From NCBI GenBank assembly GCA_000467715.1, contig AJFK01000619.1:1-46367 (forward strand): 46,367 bases of DNA, written 5' to 3'. Below the pieces are notes generated by a model. That model was not told the origin of the DNA. It did not search any database and was given only the letters and a program-made list of their open reading frames with translations. A program made the position numbers and the translations under genes. Positions within the stretch are counted from its first letter, which is position 1; the number at the start of each line of letters is the position of its first letter. This stretch comes from Hysterium pulicare CBS 123377 (Eukaryota; Ascomycota; Dothideomycetes; Hysteriales; Hysteriaceae). Shown here piece by piece: positions 1 through 11,007 of the stretch.

Positions 1-3000
1 CGTTGACGCTAGAAGGGCAGAGAAGGTTTGTTGAACTGCGGAGCGGAGGGTAGTGGTGATTTTGGAGGTATCGATTGGTTTTGGTTGCGAAGGGTCGGAT
101 GAGGATATACTCGTGTCTAGATTTGTGGCTGCTGAGGTGACGTTCTTGGTAAGGTTGACGATGGTGTCTATGAGGTCGAGCCAGAGGAGTTCGTGCGTTT
201 CGAGATTATCTTCGGACTCTTCGGCTGCATGGACTTGCTTTCTGTGCTTTAGCTCTATTGAACGATCGGCCGTTCGGGTTTGGCCTTGACATAGCCAAAT
301 ACCGACTTTGCAGTACTTCTGGACATCGCTGAGGAGATCTTGTACTGCTTCTTCGGTATTTGCAGTATCGGGACTTTCGGCTGCTGCACCGATCAGGCCT
401 GTGAGAGCCATCTCGAGAGTACCAAGGTGCTTTACAAGTCGCGCCATAGCATCCTTGACAAGACCATCCCGGGCCATCAGGACGACCGCAGCATCAATGA
501 CGCCGCTCTTCTCTAAAGCGGGAAGGACCTGGCCAAGACGCAAATCACCTGATTTGAGGAGGCTGACGAAGTCAGCAACATGAGAGCTATCATATCTGCA
601 CATGAGCTGGACATAACGTTCAGCGAAGCCGGATGGGAGTCCTTCGCCTAGAAAGTGGAATTCTTCCGATGTCGTCTCTTTCGGTTCAATAAGTGATCGA
701 AGGTATTGGTACTGAGCCTCCGAATTCTCTTCCAATGCATTTAACACTGCACTTAAGAGGTCGGGAGCATATTGTTTCAGTATCTGTGCGGTTCTGGAAG
801 CATCAATACCAGCCAAGTCCCTTGCGCGACTGGCAATAACAGTTTTGACTTCGTTGATCTGCTTTTTGCTAAGACCTCGACTTGGTCGTAGACAATCCCC
901 AATACAATCAAAGACTGTATCTCGACTCTCAAGATCATTGAGATAAGCTCCGAGAAGCCTTGCATATTGCTGTGAGCCTCTGTACACAGTTTTGAGGACA
1001 CGGTGAAATCCAGCCTTTTCGAAGAGCGGGACAAGGCTTTGGAGATCTGGGGGGTGGTATACTGAAAGCAGATATTCAACACTGAGCTGACAATCATCTT
1101 TGACCGCATCCGTGGGATAGTTGCAGAGTCCAATGAGGATTTGATGGAGGGACGTTCCAGGCAGGATTATGTGTTGGGGATACTTGGGCAGATTGCGTGC
1201 AACGAACATGTAGAAGTAGATTACGTCCTCCGGATCGAAGTTTTCGGTTGTCATAATGCCGAGCAGAATATTTGTGATGTATTGCCGTGTAGGTGTTAGA
1301 GCTGAGGCACGTTGGTTCCCATTGACTTGATTTGAGTGACCGTTCACAGAAGCATCTTGCTCGCCGTTCAGAAAACTATCTTCGAACGCCTCATTAAGCA
1401 TGCTCATGAAACTTGCTGTATCGAACTCAAGAATCATGTGTAGATAGGGAAAAGACGGCTCCGAGGTTTTATCCGAGCGAGTCAAGAAAACATCACCAGA
1501 TCCTCCAGGCCACTCAAGATTTCGTCCAGAGAATAGGAACCCGTATAGATCCCTCTTAGCTTTGATGGCTTCTGAATCATCCATTATGGTGCCACTTGGA
1601 TACACCCGACTGGTGAAACTGTACGAGAGATATGGAAATATCTTCATCGCCGAAGCCAGGTAGATGTTTTCAGCCTCGTCCTCACCTTCAGCAAGATCGA
1701 CAATTTTGATGAGTGTCATGATGTTGATCAATGGGGTGATATAGTCGCCAATGGCCTGCGTCCAGACGTATATAAGAGCATCGTACAGGTTGTATTGTTG
1801 ACATAATGTCGCGACCTGATTGATGTCCATCGTTTCGGTGTTCAAGCGACAAATCATTTCTTCAAGTCTGCTGGCGCGGCCCGATGATGCATAGAACGTA
1901 ATGAGATCTTTCAGAACATTCGGAGGGACCTCTGTTATCTCTTCATCTATTATGTAAGGCTCTAGTGTTTCGAAAAAGACACTTTCGGCAGAGCCCTCTT
2001 CATACGCATCGTATATTTCTTCGAACAAAAACTCCTGCTCCTTCATACTCATGCAGCCAGTGAAGCAAACGGCTGCGAGATCCTTCAATTGCTTTTCTCT
2101 CATTTCGGCGTTTACGGGATCTTCTTTTCTTGCGAATGTGTACTTCAACGAAGCCTCCATCATTTCCCGGAGCTTTTCTTGAACCAATGCATGTCTTGTC
2201 GTGTTATCATCTGGCAGCCCAACGGTCAACTTATCGGCATCACCGTTGTAGTATGAGGTCGCAAGCCCAATAGCAGCGATAAAGTCGCCGTCCTCCATGA
2301 GGGCTAGTAGCCGATCTGCCCAATTTGACAGAGTGCCAATGGAAATGTCATTGACTCCGAGGAGGAACAACCGACCTTTGTAAGCCCGGAAGCTCATGTA
2401 AAATGCATCTGCTATGACGCCATGCATTGTTGTGTCTTCTTCATCGAGTTGTTCGACAACCTGGCGAAGCTGCTTTGAGAACAGGTCCGAATGATAAATG
2501 TGTTTTTGGAGCAAGTCGAAACTATCTGTCATTCGCAGCGAATTATCCTCCAGGATGACGAGTCGTTGACTTATGGTCAGCACTCCTAGCACAGATCTGC
2601 TCAACCACTGTACTGCCACTATGGCTTCTTCACTTCTCCATCGGCTCCTGCGCTGAAAGTGGAGTTCCGCAGGTTTGTCCTTTTCCTCTGAGATTACCGC
2701 ATCCACATCCAAAATAGTAAGGATGTTAGACCAGCAATAAACGAGTTTTGTTTTCGAAACAGCTCCTTGTGGATTTCCAGATGAGTTCTTGAGCTTCACT
2801 GCAGGAAACCAAGCTAGGCATCCGCTCAAAGTGCTATGGGGCGCAATCTCTTTCGGTCGTGAAGCTTTATGCTGAGTTTGGGCGACGGGCGTAGTTGAAA
2901 CAATCACCAGAAGATATGGCGTCAGCAAAGCCGTCAACCCCATGTTATCGGTAGGCTGTTCAACATTTCCAAGAGGCAAAGGAGAGAAGCAGAGAACTGA

Positions 3001-4237
3001 GCTGGGTTTTCGTGGCCGTTCTGTGGATTTTGCCGTAGGAGGGTATCTTCCTAGTATACGAGTGATTTTGACGCTTCTTCCTACTGCTCCTAGACCTCGA
3101 GTCGCGAGATGAGAGAATGCCATGCCCCCATCATCGGCAGAGACGATAGCCGTATGACGAGTCCCAAGGAATCCGACATGCAGGATAGCTACCCCTGAAA
3201 CATGACCATCAGAGCGACGATCATCTAATTGCGCTCGCTCGAGAGGAGGGATGTGGAGAAACGGTTTAGCTGGTCTTTGGAGTTCCCAGGTGAATATGTG
3301 TCCAGTGGCATGGCCTCCAGCGACAGTAGAGTGGTCCGCAGAAATAGCCAGCGCAGTGACCGGTCCGCATTCAATAGCTGTATTTCATGGTTAGGAATCG
3401 AAACTATGTTTGATCTACCGACGCCTACCTTTGGTTCCAGGTCCAATGATGGACTTCAAGACTTGTTGATAATCAAAGACAAGTACGAAGCCCTTCGAAG
3501 TTCCCACCACAATCGAGGCGGCGACACTCAGACATGTCGGCCGGCCAAAATTACGTTTGCCAACCTCCGAAAAGACTTGGCCTGTTATCTTCTTTAGCTT
3601 TGTCCACCGCACCACATCCCACGGAGCTTGCGGAGTATCTGATCCATCCTGCTGTGGAAATATATTGCTAGATATTGAGGACTGTCGAGACCTTGGCGTT
3701 AAGAAGGCCGGGGATAGGACTCGTGGAGAGCCAAGTGGAGAGGGGGCCAACCTGGAGGAGAATCTTCGTTCGAAGGGTTGAAGAGCACCGGGACGGTGGA
3801 GACGGTTCACAGAGCTGTGAGAGGCAGGAATACTACTCCCGGGAGAAGATAGTATTGACCCCTATAAAGGTCAGGTTTGTTTATCAATTGCTGTCTAGCA
3901 TACCTACCTGTATCGAAGGAGTGTCATCCGGGGTTGAAGTTGACTCCGGACTGCCAGGTCTCTGAGCAGGCGGGCGAAAAGGCGCCTCAGATGCCGAGTT
4001 TTCTTCATCTCCATCCTCCTTTACGTTGCCATGCCTAGCAAAAGATGTTCCATTAACCCCATCACTGTGATCATGGCGCGCTCTCTGTTGCTCTTCCTGT
4101 ATTATGGCCCTGGCCAGGCTATTCGACTCTTTGGCATCTTCTAACTCGACAGGAGAAGTCAGAGCCTCCTCCGCTTCCGTCTTCCCTCGGTCATCGTTGT
4201 CTACACCCGCATCACTCTCTCCCGAATCTGAGCTCAT
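1..4237 (-). CDS. VPS8: Vps8, CORVET complex core subunit (3' end cut by window)
   Basis: Vps8 is the Rab5-binding subunit of the CORVET tethering complex, which drives endosome fusion on the way to the vacuole. Model: exons 4237-3908, 3861-3429 and 3377-1, with introns of 46 and 51 nt. The last exon stays open to the window edge, giving about 1380 residues without a stop; family members run to about 1500, so the C-terminal RING end is probably missing. Residues 1-110 are acidic and disordered. The family hallmark follows at about residues 191-245 (PWDVVRWTKLKKITGQ, then GKRNFGRPTC and a TSKG..VFDYQQ strand) and opens the beta-propeller. A helical-repeat region makes up the rest. The start ATG begins MSSDSGES. 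The gene diverges from the GPALPP1-like gene across about 750 bp. Family assignment is recalled; the frame and splice signals are seen. Confidence 0.93.
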
Positions 4238-4989
4238 GAGGCTCCTTGTTCACGGCGCATCGCTTCAATTGCGCATCGGAAAAGGAGTCTCGAGGGAGTT
4301 CAAGCAGTGACTGATTCCTGATGACTCAAGGAATGGGTTCACTCGATTGTATCAAAGTATCTGCGTAGTGGGGGCTGTTTGCGAACGGATCGACCGCGTG
4401 GTAGTCGTGCCTAGAGCGATACTCGAGAACGAAGAAGATTATGAATTAAGCTTTAGGCACGGAACTTTCAAAAGTGACTTTGGGAAGCTTAAAAAACTCA
4501 GGACTCCTTATGATACAGGTTCTATTGGTTCGAAAATGTGGTGATAGTTTCTTGGTGTAGCGATTCAAGCTTCAGGCGCAGTCGCCGATCGCTCTTCGGG
4601 AGAACTCCGGCCTCCTGCGTACTTGCGGCCTGGCGGGAAAGCTTCACAACCACAAACTCTCGTCACTCTCACCTCCAACGAGTCATTCAACGGCCATCAA
4701 CTCCGTACGGGTCGGCGCTCAGTCCATCACTCGTGTTTCTTTGTAAGTTTACATCTATCAGCTTAGTCAAACGGTTTCCCACGCTAAATGATCCTAAAGT
4801 AAAACCCTTTCACTTCACAAACGCCAACAGCCACCCCCGAACAGCTCTTTGAGTTTCAAATTCAAGCGTTGCATGCCAGCCGGTTCCTACGGAATACTTA
4901 TACACTCTGCTTAGCGCGAAATACTATCAGCGCGGACTTGGATACTCTTTTCTTCTGTCTCCAGGCCATCGCACAAGAACAGCTTCAAG
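4238..4989. promoter_or_regulatory. Divergent intergenic region, VPS8 / GPALPP1-like
   Basis: About 750 bp lie between two divergent start codons and must hold both promoters. Short reading frames here resemble nothing I know. The plus-strand side is pyrimidine-rich near 4640-4690 and again just before the start at 4990. I see no clear TATA box. Confidence 0.5.
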
Positions 4990-5916
4990 ATGTCCTCCAT
5001 AGGACCCTCACTCCCGCCTCACCTCGCCAACCGCAGTTCTGAAGAGACTCCCGATAAAACCAAACCTAAATCCTCCAAAGCTTCAATAGGTCCCTCACTC
5101 CCACCACACCTCGCCAAACGCAAGCGCGACTCCGACTCGGAAGAACAAGAAGCACCGCGGAAACCGTCCCTCAGTCCAGAAGGTAGCGAAAAGCGCCGCA
5201 GGGTCGTCGGACCCGCACCACCGCCCGCACCCCTCTCCGAACGACCTCCCGAGCCCCCTTCAGACAGTGACAGCGACAGCGACAGCGACAGCTCCGACGA
5301 CGGCTTTGGCCCCGCGCCACCTCCAGCAAGCGCCTCAACATCACACGCAACTCATGAAAATGATGCGCTAATATCAGCATTCGATACCGACCCAACGTAT
5401 ACGCAAAAGGAAGAGAAATCACAACGAGACGAATGGATGATGCTCCCACCGAAAGCAGATGATCTGGCCGCACGAATGGACCCCACCAAACTCCGCGCTC
5501 GCAAATTCAATTCGGGACCACGAGCAGGCGGGGCCGGCAGCTCCGGTGACATGGGCGTCTGGACAGAAACGCCAGAGCAGAAACGCAAGCGGCTAAAGAA
5601 CGAAGTCATGGGTGTGACGGCACCAGCGAACTCTTCATCGGGAGGCGGGAGGACGGATAGGGCCAGGGATAAGGAGGCAGAGGCCAAGGCGAGGAGGATT
5701 AGGGAGCATACGGAAAAGGTCAGGGGGAGCAGTTTGATGGAAAAGCACAAGGAGAAGGGAACAGGGAAGGAGAAGGAAGATGATCCTAGTAAGAGGGCTT
5801 TTGATCGCGAGAAGGATATTGGGGGTGGGATGAAGATTGGGGAGAAGCAGAGACGGGAATTACTGCATAAGGCAAAGGATTTTGGGAGTAGGTTTGCTGG
5901 AGGAAGTTATTTGTAG
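4990..5916 (+). CDS. GPALPP motif / DUF3752 domain protein
   Basis: Single-exon gene of 308 residues starting at an ATG after a pyrimidine-rich leader. The GPxxPP signature occurs four times (residues 5, 34, 74 and 107); the first two lie in a near-exact repeat of SIGPSLPPHLA. A Ser-Asp run covers about residues 91-102. From about residue 146 to the end comes the DUF3752 region: DEWMMLPPKADDL, MDPTKLRARKF, then a lysine-rich helix and the C-terminal FDREKDIGGG and AKDFGSRFAGGSYL blocks. The animal homologue is GPALPP1. Its molecular role is poorly known; a nuclear role is often assumed because of the charged, low-complexity make-up. It converges on FAN1, 173 bp away. Confidence 0.9.
   Translation: MSSIGPSLPPHLANRSSEETPDKTKPKSSKASIGPSLPPHLAKRKRDSDSEEQEAPRKPSLSPEGSEKRRRVVGPAPPPAPLSERPPEPPSDSDSDSDSDSSDDGFGPAPPPASASTSHATHENDALISAFDTDPTYTQKEEKSQRDEWMMLPPKADDLAARMDPTKLRARKFNSGPRAGGAGSSGDMGVWTETPEQKRKRLKNEVMGVTAPANSSSGGGRTDRARDKEAEAKARRIREHTEKVRGSSLMEKHKEKGTGKEKEDDPSKRAFDREKDIGGGMKIGEKQRRELLHKAKDFGSRFAGGSYL
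5263..5295 (+). repeat. GACAGC hexanucleotide run coding for Ser-Asp
   Basis: Short imperfect hexamer array inside the GPALPP-like gene, read as alternating Asp and Ser. It is a likely site of length variation between strains. Confidence 0.75.
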
Positions 5917-6089
5917 TATATAGTGGCGGTCGGGATAGATGTGAAATGGACACTTAGTGAACTGCTCGGAACATTGAGGTTTTATGCTGCATGCAACATT
6001 GGGATGACTTCCAAGCTCCACCATAAGAAATTCAACAAGCAATCAAAAGTTTCGGCTTGATTGAAATAAGGCAGTAGGATACCAATCCA

Positions 6090-8793
6090 TCACCCAACCA
6101 CTCTCACCTCCCTAGCAACAGCATTACAAAGCTCAACTCTAACCCCGGCCCCCGTAAGAACATGAATCCAAAGCCTCTGCGTATCACTCAACCTATCATT
6201 AACACTCTTAACCTCCGAAAACATAACCTCTTTCCTACCCACACACCAAAGGAACAAATCAGGCACGCCCCCGCCTCTCTGTCCATACTCCTGCGCCATC
6301 ACTTTACAGATCGTCGCGAGCGCCTCTCCATCAAAACACTGCACGATCTCAACGAGATCCGCGAGCTCAAACCCCCAATCGAGGCCTACGATACAAGTTT
6401 TACGATCATGATGTTCGGACCATACGTCTCTTATCAGACGCTCTGCCTCCCCGTTACCGATTTGAACAAGGCGGTGATTTATTTCCGAAATACGGCTCGG
6501 GAAAAACGCATCAGTGTGGAGATCCAAAGGACAAGTTTGGTAAGGGGTTTGAAAAACGTTGGGCACGTAGGTGAAGAGGACGTCGTAGAATAAGTAGGCG
6601 AATAGCGTGCGCACGATGCCGCCTTCGCTGTGATAGCCTTTCCAGCCTTGGGTCCGGTAGTGGGAGAGACACATGGCTTCGACGCTGCATTCGCCGTTGT
6701 TCTCTAGAGGGTCTAGCCAGATTGTTTTGGTTCCTCTTCTGAGTGGGTTCGGAGAGCTATTTCTTCTGTTGTTGTGGGGTTTTGGGGGCTGCTCTTTTTC
6801 AATGCGGATGCCTTCCACTGTTACTTCTACGGGTGCGGCTAAGCGGACGTGGGTGAAGTCGTGTTGTGCGCGCTTGGCGATCTTGATGGCTTTCTCTAGC
6901 TTCTTGACTCGCTTTTGAAGGTCGTAGTGGTGGATGATGTGGACTAGATTATCTTGAAGACCGTCTTCACATGTCTGGAGCGCGACTCGCTTCCAATGCT
7001 TCTTTTGCGCGTCGTCGCTACGCCCTTCTAGTGGTACAAGGTTGGCCATATAGTGTTCTTCCAGCAGTGCCTTCCGCTGATACCATGCGCCTCGACGAGA
7101 ATGGTGGAAGAGGCGTTGGGTAAGAAGTTCTGTTAGGAGCTCATGCTCTCTTTTGTGTTCTTTTTGTTTGCCCAAGACGTATGTGGCTTTATGCACTATT
7201 CTTGTGTACACCCAAGCTGGAGACAGGCGACGTAGATACGCTCCTTCGCCACTTTGGTAAATACTATCTTCTTTGCGTTGCTCGTCTCGGAGAAGGACTC
7301 GCCAGCGAGGATACACTTCTTCAAAAACATCTAGAATTTCCTGAAGACCCTGCTCTGTTGATCTGCCACTGAATTCTAGGATGTTGTCGATTCGGAATTG
7401 CGTTCTGATAGAAGCTTCGAATTCTAGTAGGGAGGAGCGGGATGAAAAGATATTGGCGGATCGTGAAACAATGAATTCAGGAAAGTTGCGACGCGCAATC
7501 TTCGCGAGTATAATCGTGGTAAGGGATTTTTCAGTCCATTCAGTTGATCGGTAGAATACTAAGTGTACTCGTTCAAAAAGTTTGAGAGGTGCAAGCGACA
7601 GTCTAATACAAGGTCCTGTTTCGTTCATTATCTTTCGTGTAAAGTGAGCATCTCTATTCGCTTCGGAAATGGTATCGTCAAACTGATCGTCGTCCTGTTC
7701 ATCAGGCTCTATACCAGATGCAGAAGAACGTCTAGATGATTCCGTGTCTGATCTCTTTAAACCGACAAAACCTAATCCCACCTGCTTCTGGCTGGTACGC
7801 CGGAGCGCTCTCAGCAACTCTTTCTTGTTCTTTCCTTGCACCCTGGCATCCTTTGCGAGGGTTTTGAGCTCATCCAGCTTCAACAAAGAAGATGCTTCCT
7901 CCAAGGTTGTTATTTCCTCTTCAGACCTGTCCGCAAATGTGAACGAAGAACCAAGCGTTGTTCCAGCTGGTGGCTCTAACTCGCCAGGATGCGATTCGAC
8001 TTCTGCGGAGGATAGTGGGAGCTCTCTCGCACTTTGTAAGGTCGTGATGGTAGATTCGAGATCGGATATGTCGCTATGGTAGCCTAAAGCATTGATTCGA
8101 TGCCATGCAGCTGTCTTGCGAAGGAAAAGACGTACATAACTACACACGAATCAGCAATGGAGTTCTATTATATGGCAGAGAAGTGTTTATCAATCTGACA
8201 TACAGATACTGCGCTTCGTAATTCAATTCATGCCACTGTTTAAACACTCCCATCTCAGCCTCATCAAACAGATGGCTCTCTTCATCAAGCACCGTGTCCA
8301 ATGCTAGATTGAAAGCGTCCACGTATATGGAACTCTTTCCCTTGACCCATTTTCGATCTTTTAATTGATTCTCGGCACCATTATTATCTTCATTTTGTGA
8401 TGCCTTGAAGGCTTCGTATGCTTCTATTGCTTCCGCGTCGGTCTTTACAGGTGGAAGGGCGCTTTCAAGATCGGTCTTATGAGTGGCAGACGGCAAACCC
8501 TCATTTTCGTCCTCGTCATCCGCCTCAGAGTCTGGGATCTCTCGATCGCCAAAGCTTGGAGACTGCGGCGCGGACTCTGGCTCAGAGACATCGTCAATAT
8601 CGAGTCTTTGTCGTTTCAGAGGTCGATCCTCGTCTTCATCGTATTTGGTAGATGTTGGGTGTTTTATCAGTCGCCCAAGCATCTGGTTGTGTTTGGCCGG
8701 ACTTCTTGTCTTCAATGCCATGGCAGGTGTGGACAAGAAGACGTCAAGCGCCCTCGTGGTGGTCAAGGCTGAAAGAAAGCGCGTCGAATTCAT
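6090..8793 (-). CDS. FAN1: Fanconi-associated nuclease 1 homologue (VRR-NUC nuclease)
   Basis: FAN1 is a structure-specific 5' flap endo/exonuclease that helps repair DNA interstrand crosslinks in the nucleus. Model: exons 8793-8204 and 8139-6090 around a 64-nt intron, 879 residues; the join reads YEAQYLYVRLFLRKT. A SAP-like segment (LLKLDELKTLAKDARVQGKN) sits near residue 290, a long helical middle follows, and the VRR-NUC domain ends the protein. Probable catalytic residues are E702 (SEGGIVRTLF), D824 (GGGVPDLFLW), and E839 and K841 (FSEVKSVNDRLS). No N-terminal UBZ zinc finger is visible, as expected for fungi. The N-terminus is acidic with a basic PLKRQRLD patch, possibly a nuclear signal. 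A second ATG at 8721 (MALKTRSP) could be the true start; the 24 residues before it look presequence-like. Confidence 0.95.
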
Positions 8794-9242
8794 GACGCGA
8801 AATCACGCCTACGCCAAGACCGCATCTTCCGTGAATCACGCGCCTGTCTTCCATATCCGTTCACCGACATGACTTCCCATGGTTCAGATATGCGTTTGAT
8901 AAGTGTAAACGGGTATTGTGACTTGTCAGATAACATGTATAAGACAAGATGGCGAGATCGTGGACAAATTAAGGGAGGCCACAATCTGTTTGGCGGACAT
9001 AGCTACACAGACACCATGCAAGTAGTCATTCTTGTAACTTCTTATTTAAGCTGTCCCTCTGGAAGTGAGCCTTTCCTTTGAATTCAACTAAACCCATGCT
9101 CATCCATCTCTTCACTCCTTTTCACTCTCAAGATCATATATCAGTCTAAGCACTGATCCTCCATTCTCTTGATCCTATCCCTTGTTTCCTTTCCTAGGTA
9201 CCAGCGCCAGCTCTTGCACTCTTTCACTGGAAGCAAAAACCA
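8794..9242. promoter_or_regulatory. Divergent intergenic region, FAN1 / F-box gene
   Basis: This 449 bp separates divergent starts. A TATA-like stretch (TTATTTAAGC, about 9042-9051) and CT-rich tracts (about 9100-9200) precede the F-box gene. No gene is seen within it. Confidence 0.45.
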
Positions 9243-10232
9243 ATGGCATCTCCACCACCAGCAGCCCAACGCCTCTGCGCCACCTTCGAGATCCTAGAGC
9301 ACATCTTCCTCTACCTGCCCATCGAAATAGTCTACTCCATCCAAACCATCTGCCACCGCTGGAAATCCCTCATCGCCAACTCCCCCAGACTCCAACGCCA
9401 CATCTTCCAGATCCCCACCGGCAACGGCCCCTTCCGCCTCCTATCCATCAACCGCGGCCCCATAAGCTACGAGTTCTTGAACCCCCCGGTCCGCGTCCCG
9501 CGCTCCCTAAGCCACATCCGCAACATCTGCGTCCCAAACCCGCAAATCAGCCAGATCCTAGGTGGGCGCGGTGTCAGAAACCGCAAACTGAGTGATGCCA
9601 TCTCGCGCACGTCATTACGGACGTCTCATCACCCGGCCCCCGGCCCGCTCGAGTCGATAAGACTCCTGCATCGATGTCCCTTCCCGCGCAACCTGAATTC
9701 GAACTGGTTCGCGCAGCAGGACCGTTCTTGGCGGAGCATGTTTCTTTCCCAGCCGCCTGTGACGGCCGTTGAGCTGAGGATCAGCTATGATGCGCGCTCT
9801 GGGTGGGAGGGAGGCAGTGTGCATACTATCTATAATAAGAATGGTGTTACGGTTGGTCAGCTTGTGGGCGCGCTGAGGGGTCGCGAGAAGAGCTTTCCTG
9901 AGTCGCCATGTATGCTCGATTTGTATGTGCCTGTCGATGAGGAGAAGGTGAGGAGGAGTGCTTGACTGTGCTTCAGATCAGAGTGAGAGGGCGTTGAGAA
10001 TGCTTGATGAGGACCCTTGGGATCATCTGGCAGGTCCGGAATCAAGGCCTTACTTTATGCGGACATATATTGGGTACGTTGGTCAGAATTGCATACCAGG
10101 TAAGATCCTGAAATATGTTTATGCTACTAGTCTGTTTTTAAACTTATAACAGCTTTTCTATACAACCCAGAATCAGGAAGGCTCTCCAGAGCCTTTATAA
10201 ACCAAGATAAGAGGTTCATTGGACAAAGGTAA
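9243..10232 (+). CDS. F-box domain protein, exon 1/2 junction unresolved
   Basis: Residues 12-52 (TFEILEHIFLYLPIEIVYSIQTICHRWKSLI..SPRLQ, read in parts) form an F-box, the Skp1-binding module of SCF ubiquitin ligases; the substrate is unknown. The opening frame runs from the ATG at 9243 to a TGA at 9963-9965 (240 residues). However, the +1 frame after it reads as real protein (RALRMLDEDPWDHLAGP, PYFMRTYIGYVGQ). It then meets a good donor at 10100, a 53-nt intron ending AACAG at 10152, and a last exon 10153-10232 (AFLYNPESGRLSRAF..TAA). I therefore model exon 1 to about 9926 or 9947, exon 2 9982-10099 and exon 3 10153-10232, roughly 293-300 residues. Candidate introns are 9927-9981 (weak donor GTGCCT) and 9948-9981 (good donor GTGAGG, but only 34 nt). 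A frameshift is the third possibility. Confidence 0.75.
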
Positions 10233-11007
10233 CTTTTTGCAAAGCTCAATTGAGGGAACGTGGGTGCTGGACAGTCAATGTAGCCTTACAAACGAGTTAC
10301 AACACTTAGCAAAGAACCACTCAACCACAAGAAATACCAAAGCCCCTATCAATGCCTTCTGTACGTGCTGATTCAGACGCCGAACTCAAAGTCGCAAGCT
10401 GCGACTACGGAAAAGTTTACATAATACCGACCCCGCACACCCATCGTGTGTAGTGGGTATGCATTGAGTACCTATCCCCCATCCCAGTCCCACACATGCA
10501 AACCGCCAGAATCTCCCAATACCCCCTCAAAACCACGCATCCATCAATCCAAGGCCAGCGCGGCACACAAGAGCCTCCACAGCCCTGAAGGAGAAGGGCC
10601 AGCGTGGCACAGTTCGAGCCAGCGCAGCCATCGAAAAGAGAGTTCGCGAGGAAAGGGGGCATGTGAAAACCTGAACAGTACTGATCTACAAAACCTGGTG
10701 CTCGATGGGCAATAATAAAAAGAGAAGGGAATAAAGGGGTAAAAGCAACGACCAGATATCCAGGCCTGAAACATCCCTGTGCTTACCGTAAATAAATAAA
10801 AAAGCCCATACCCGAATCCCCCCGGTCCACGAGAAAACCAAAGGCGTCCGAGCTACGCCAAAACGCCCAGCACCGACCGAAAGCATGGTAGTGGTCGAGT
10901 AATTTCCGAAGTAAAATCGTCGTAACCTCCTTTGTCAAATCTCCCGGCAACCCCTGTTTAATCGTCTTCGTAGAACGATTGCGGTGGAGAGATATGCCAT
11001 CAAACTT
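10233..11007. other. Convergent intergenic region
   Basis: About 775 bp between the 3' ends of the F-box gene and the RSC4-like gene. It is probably their 3' untranslated regions; AATAAA-like words occur near 10790-10802. Several overlapping short frames exist but look random. Confidence 0.5.
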
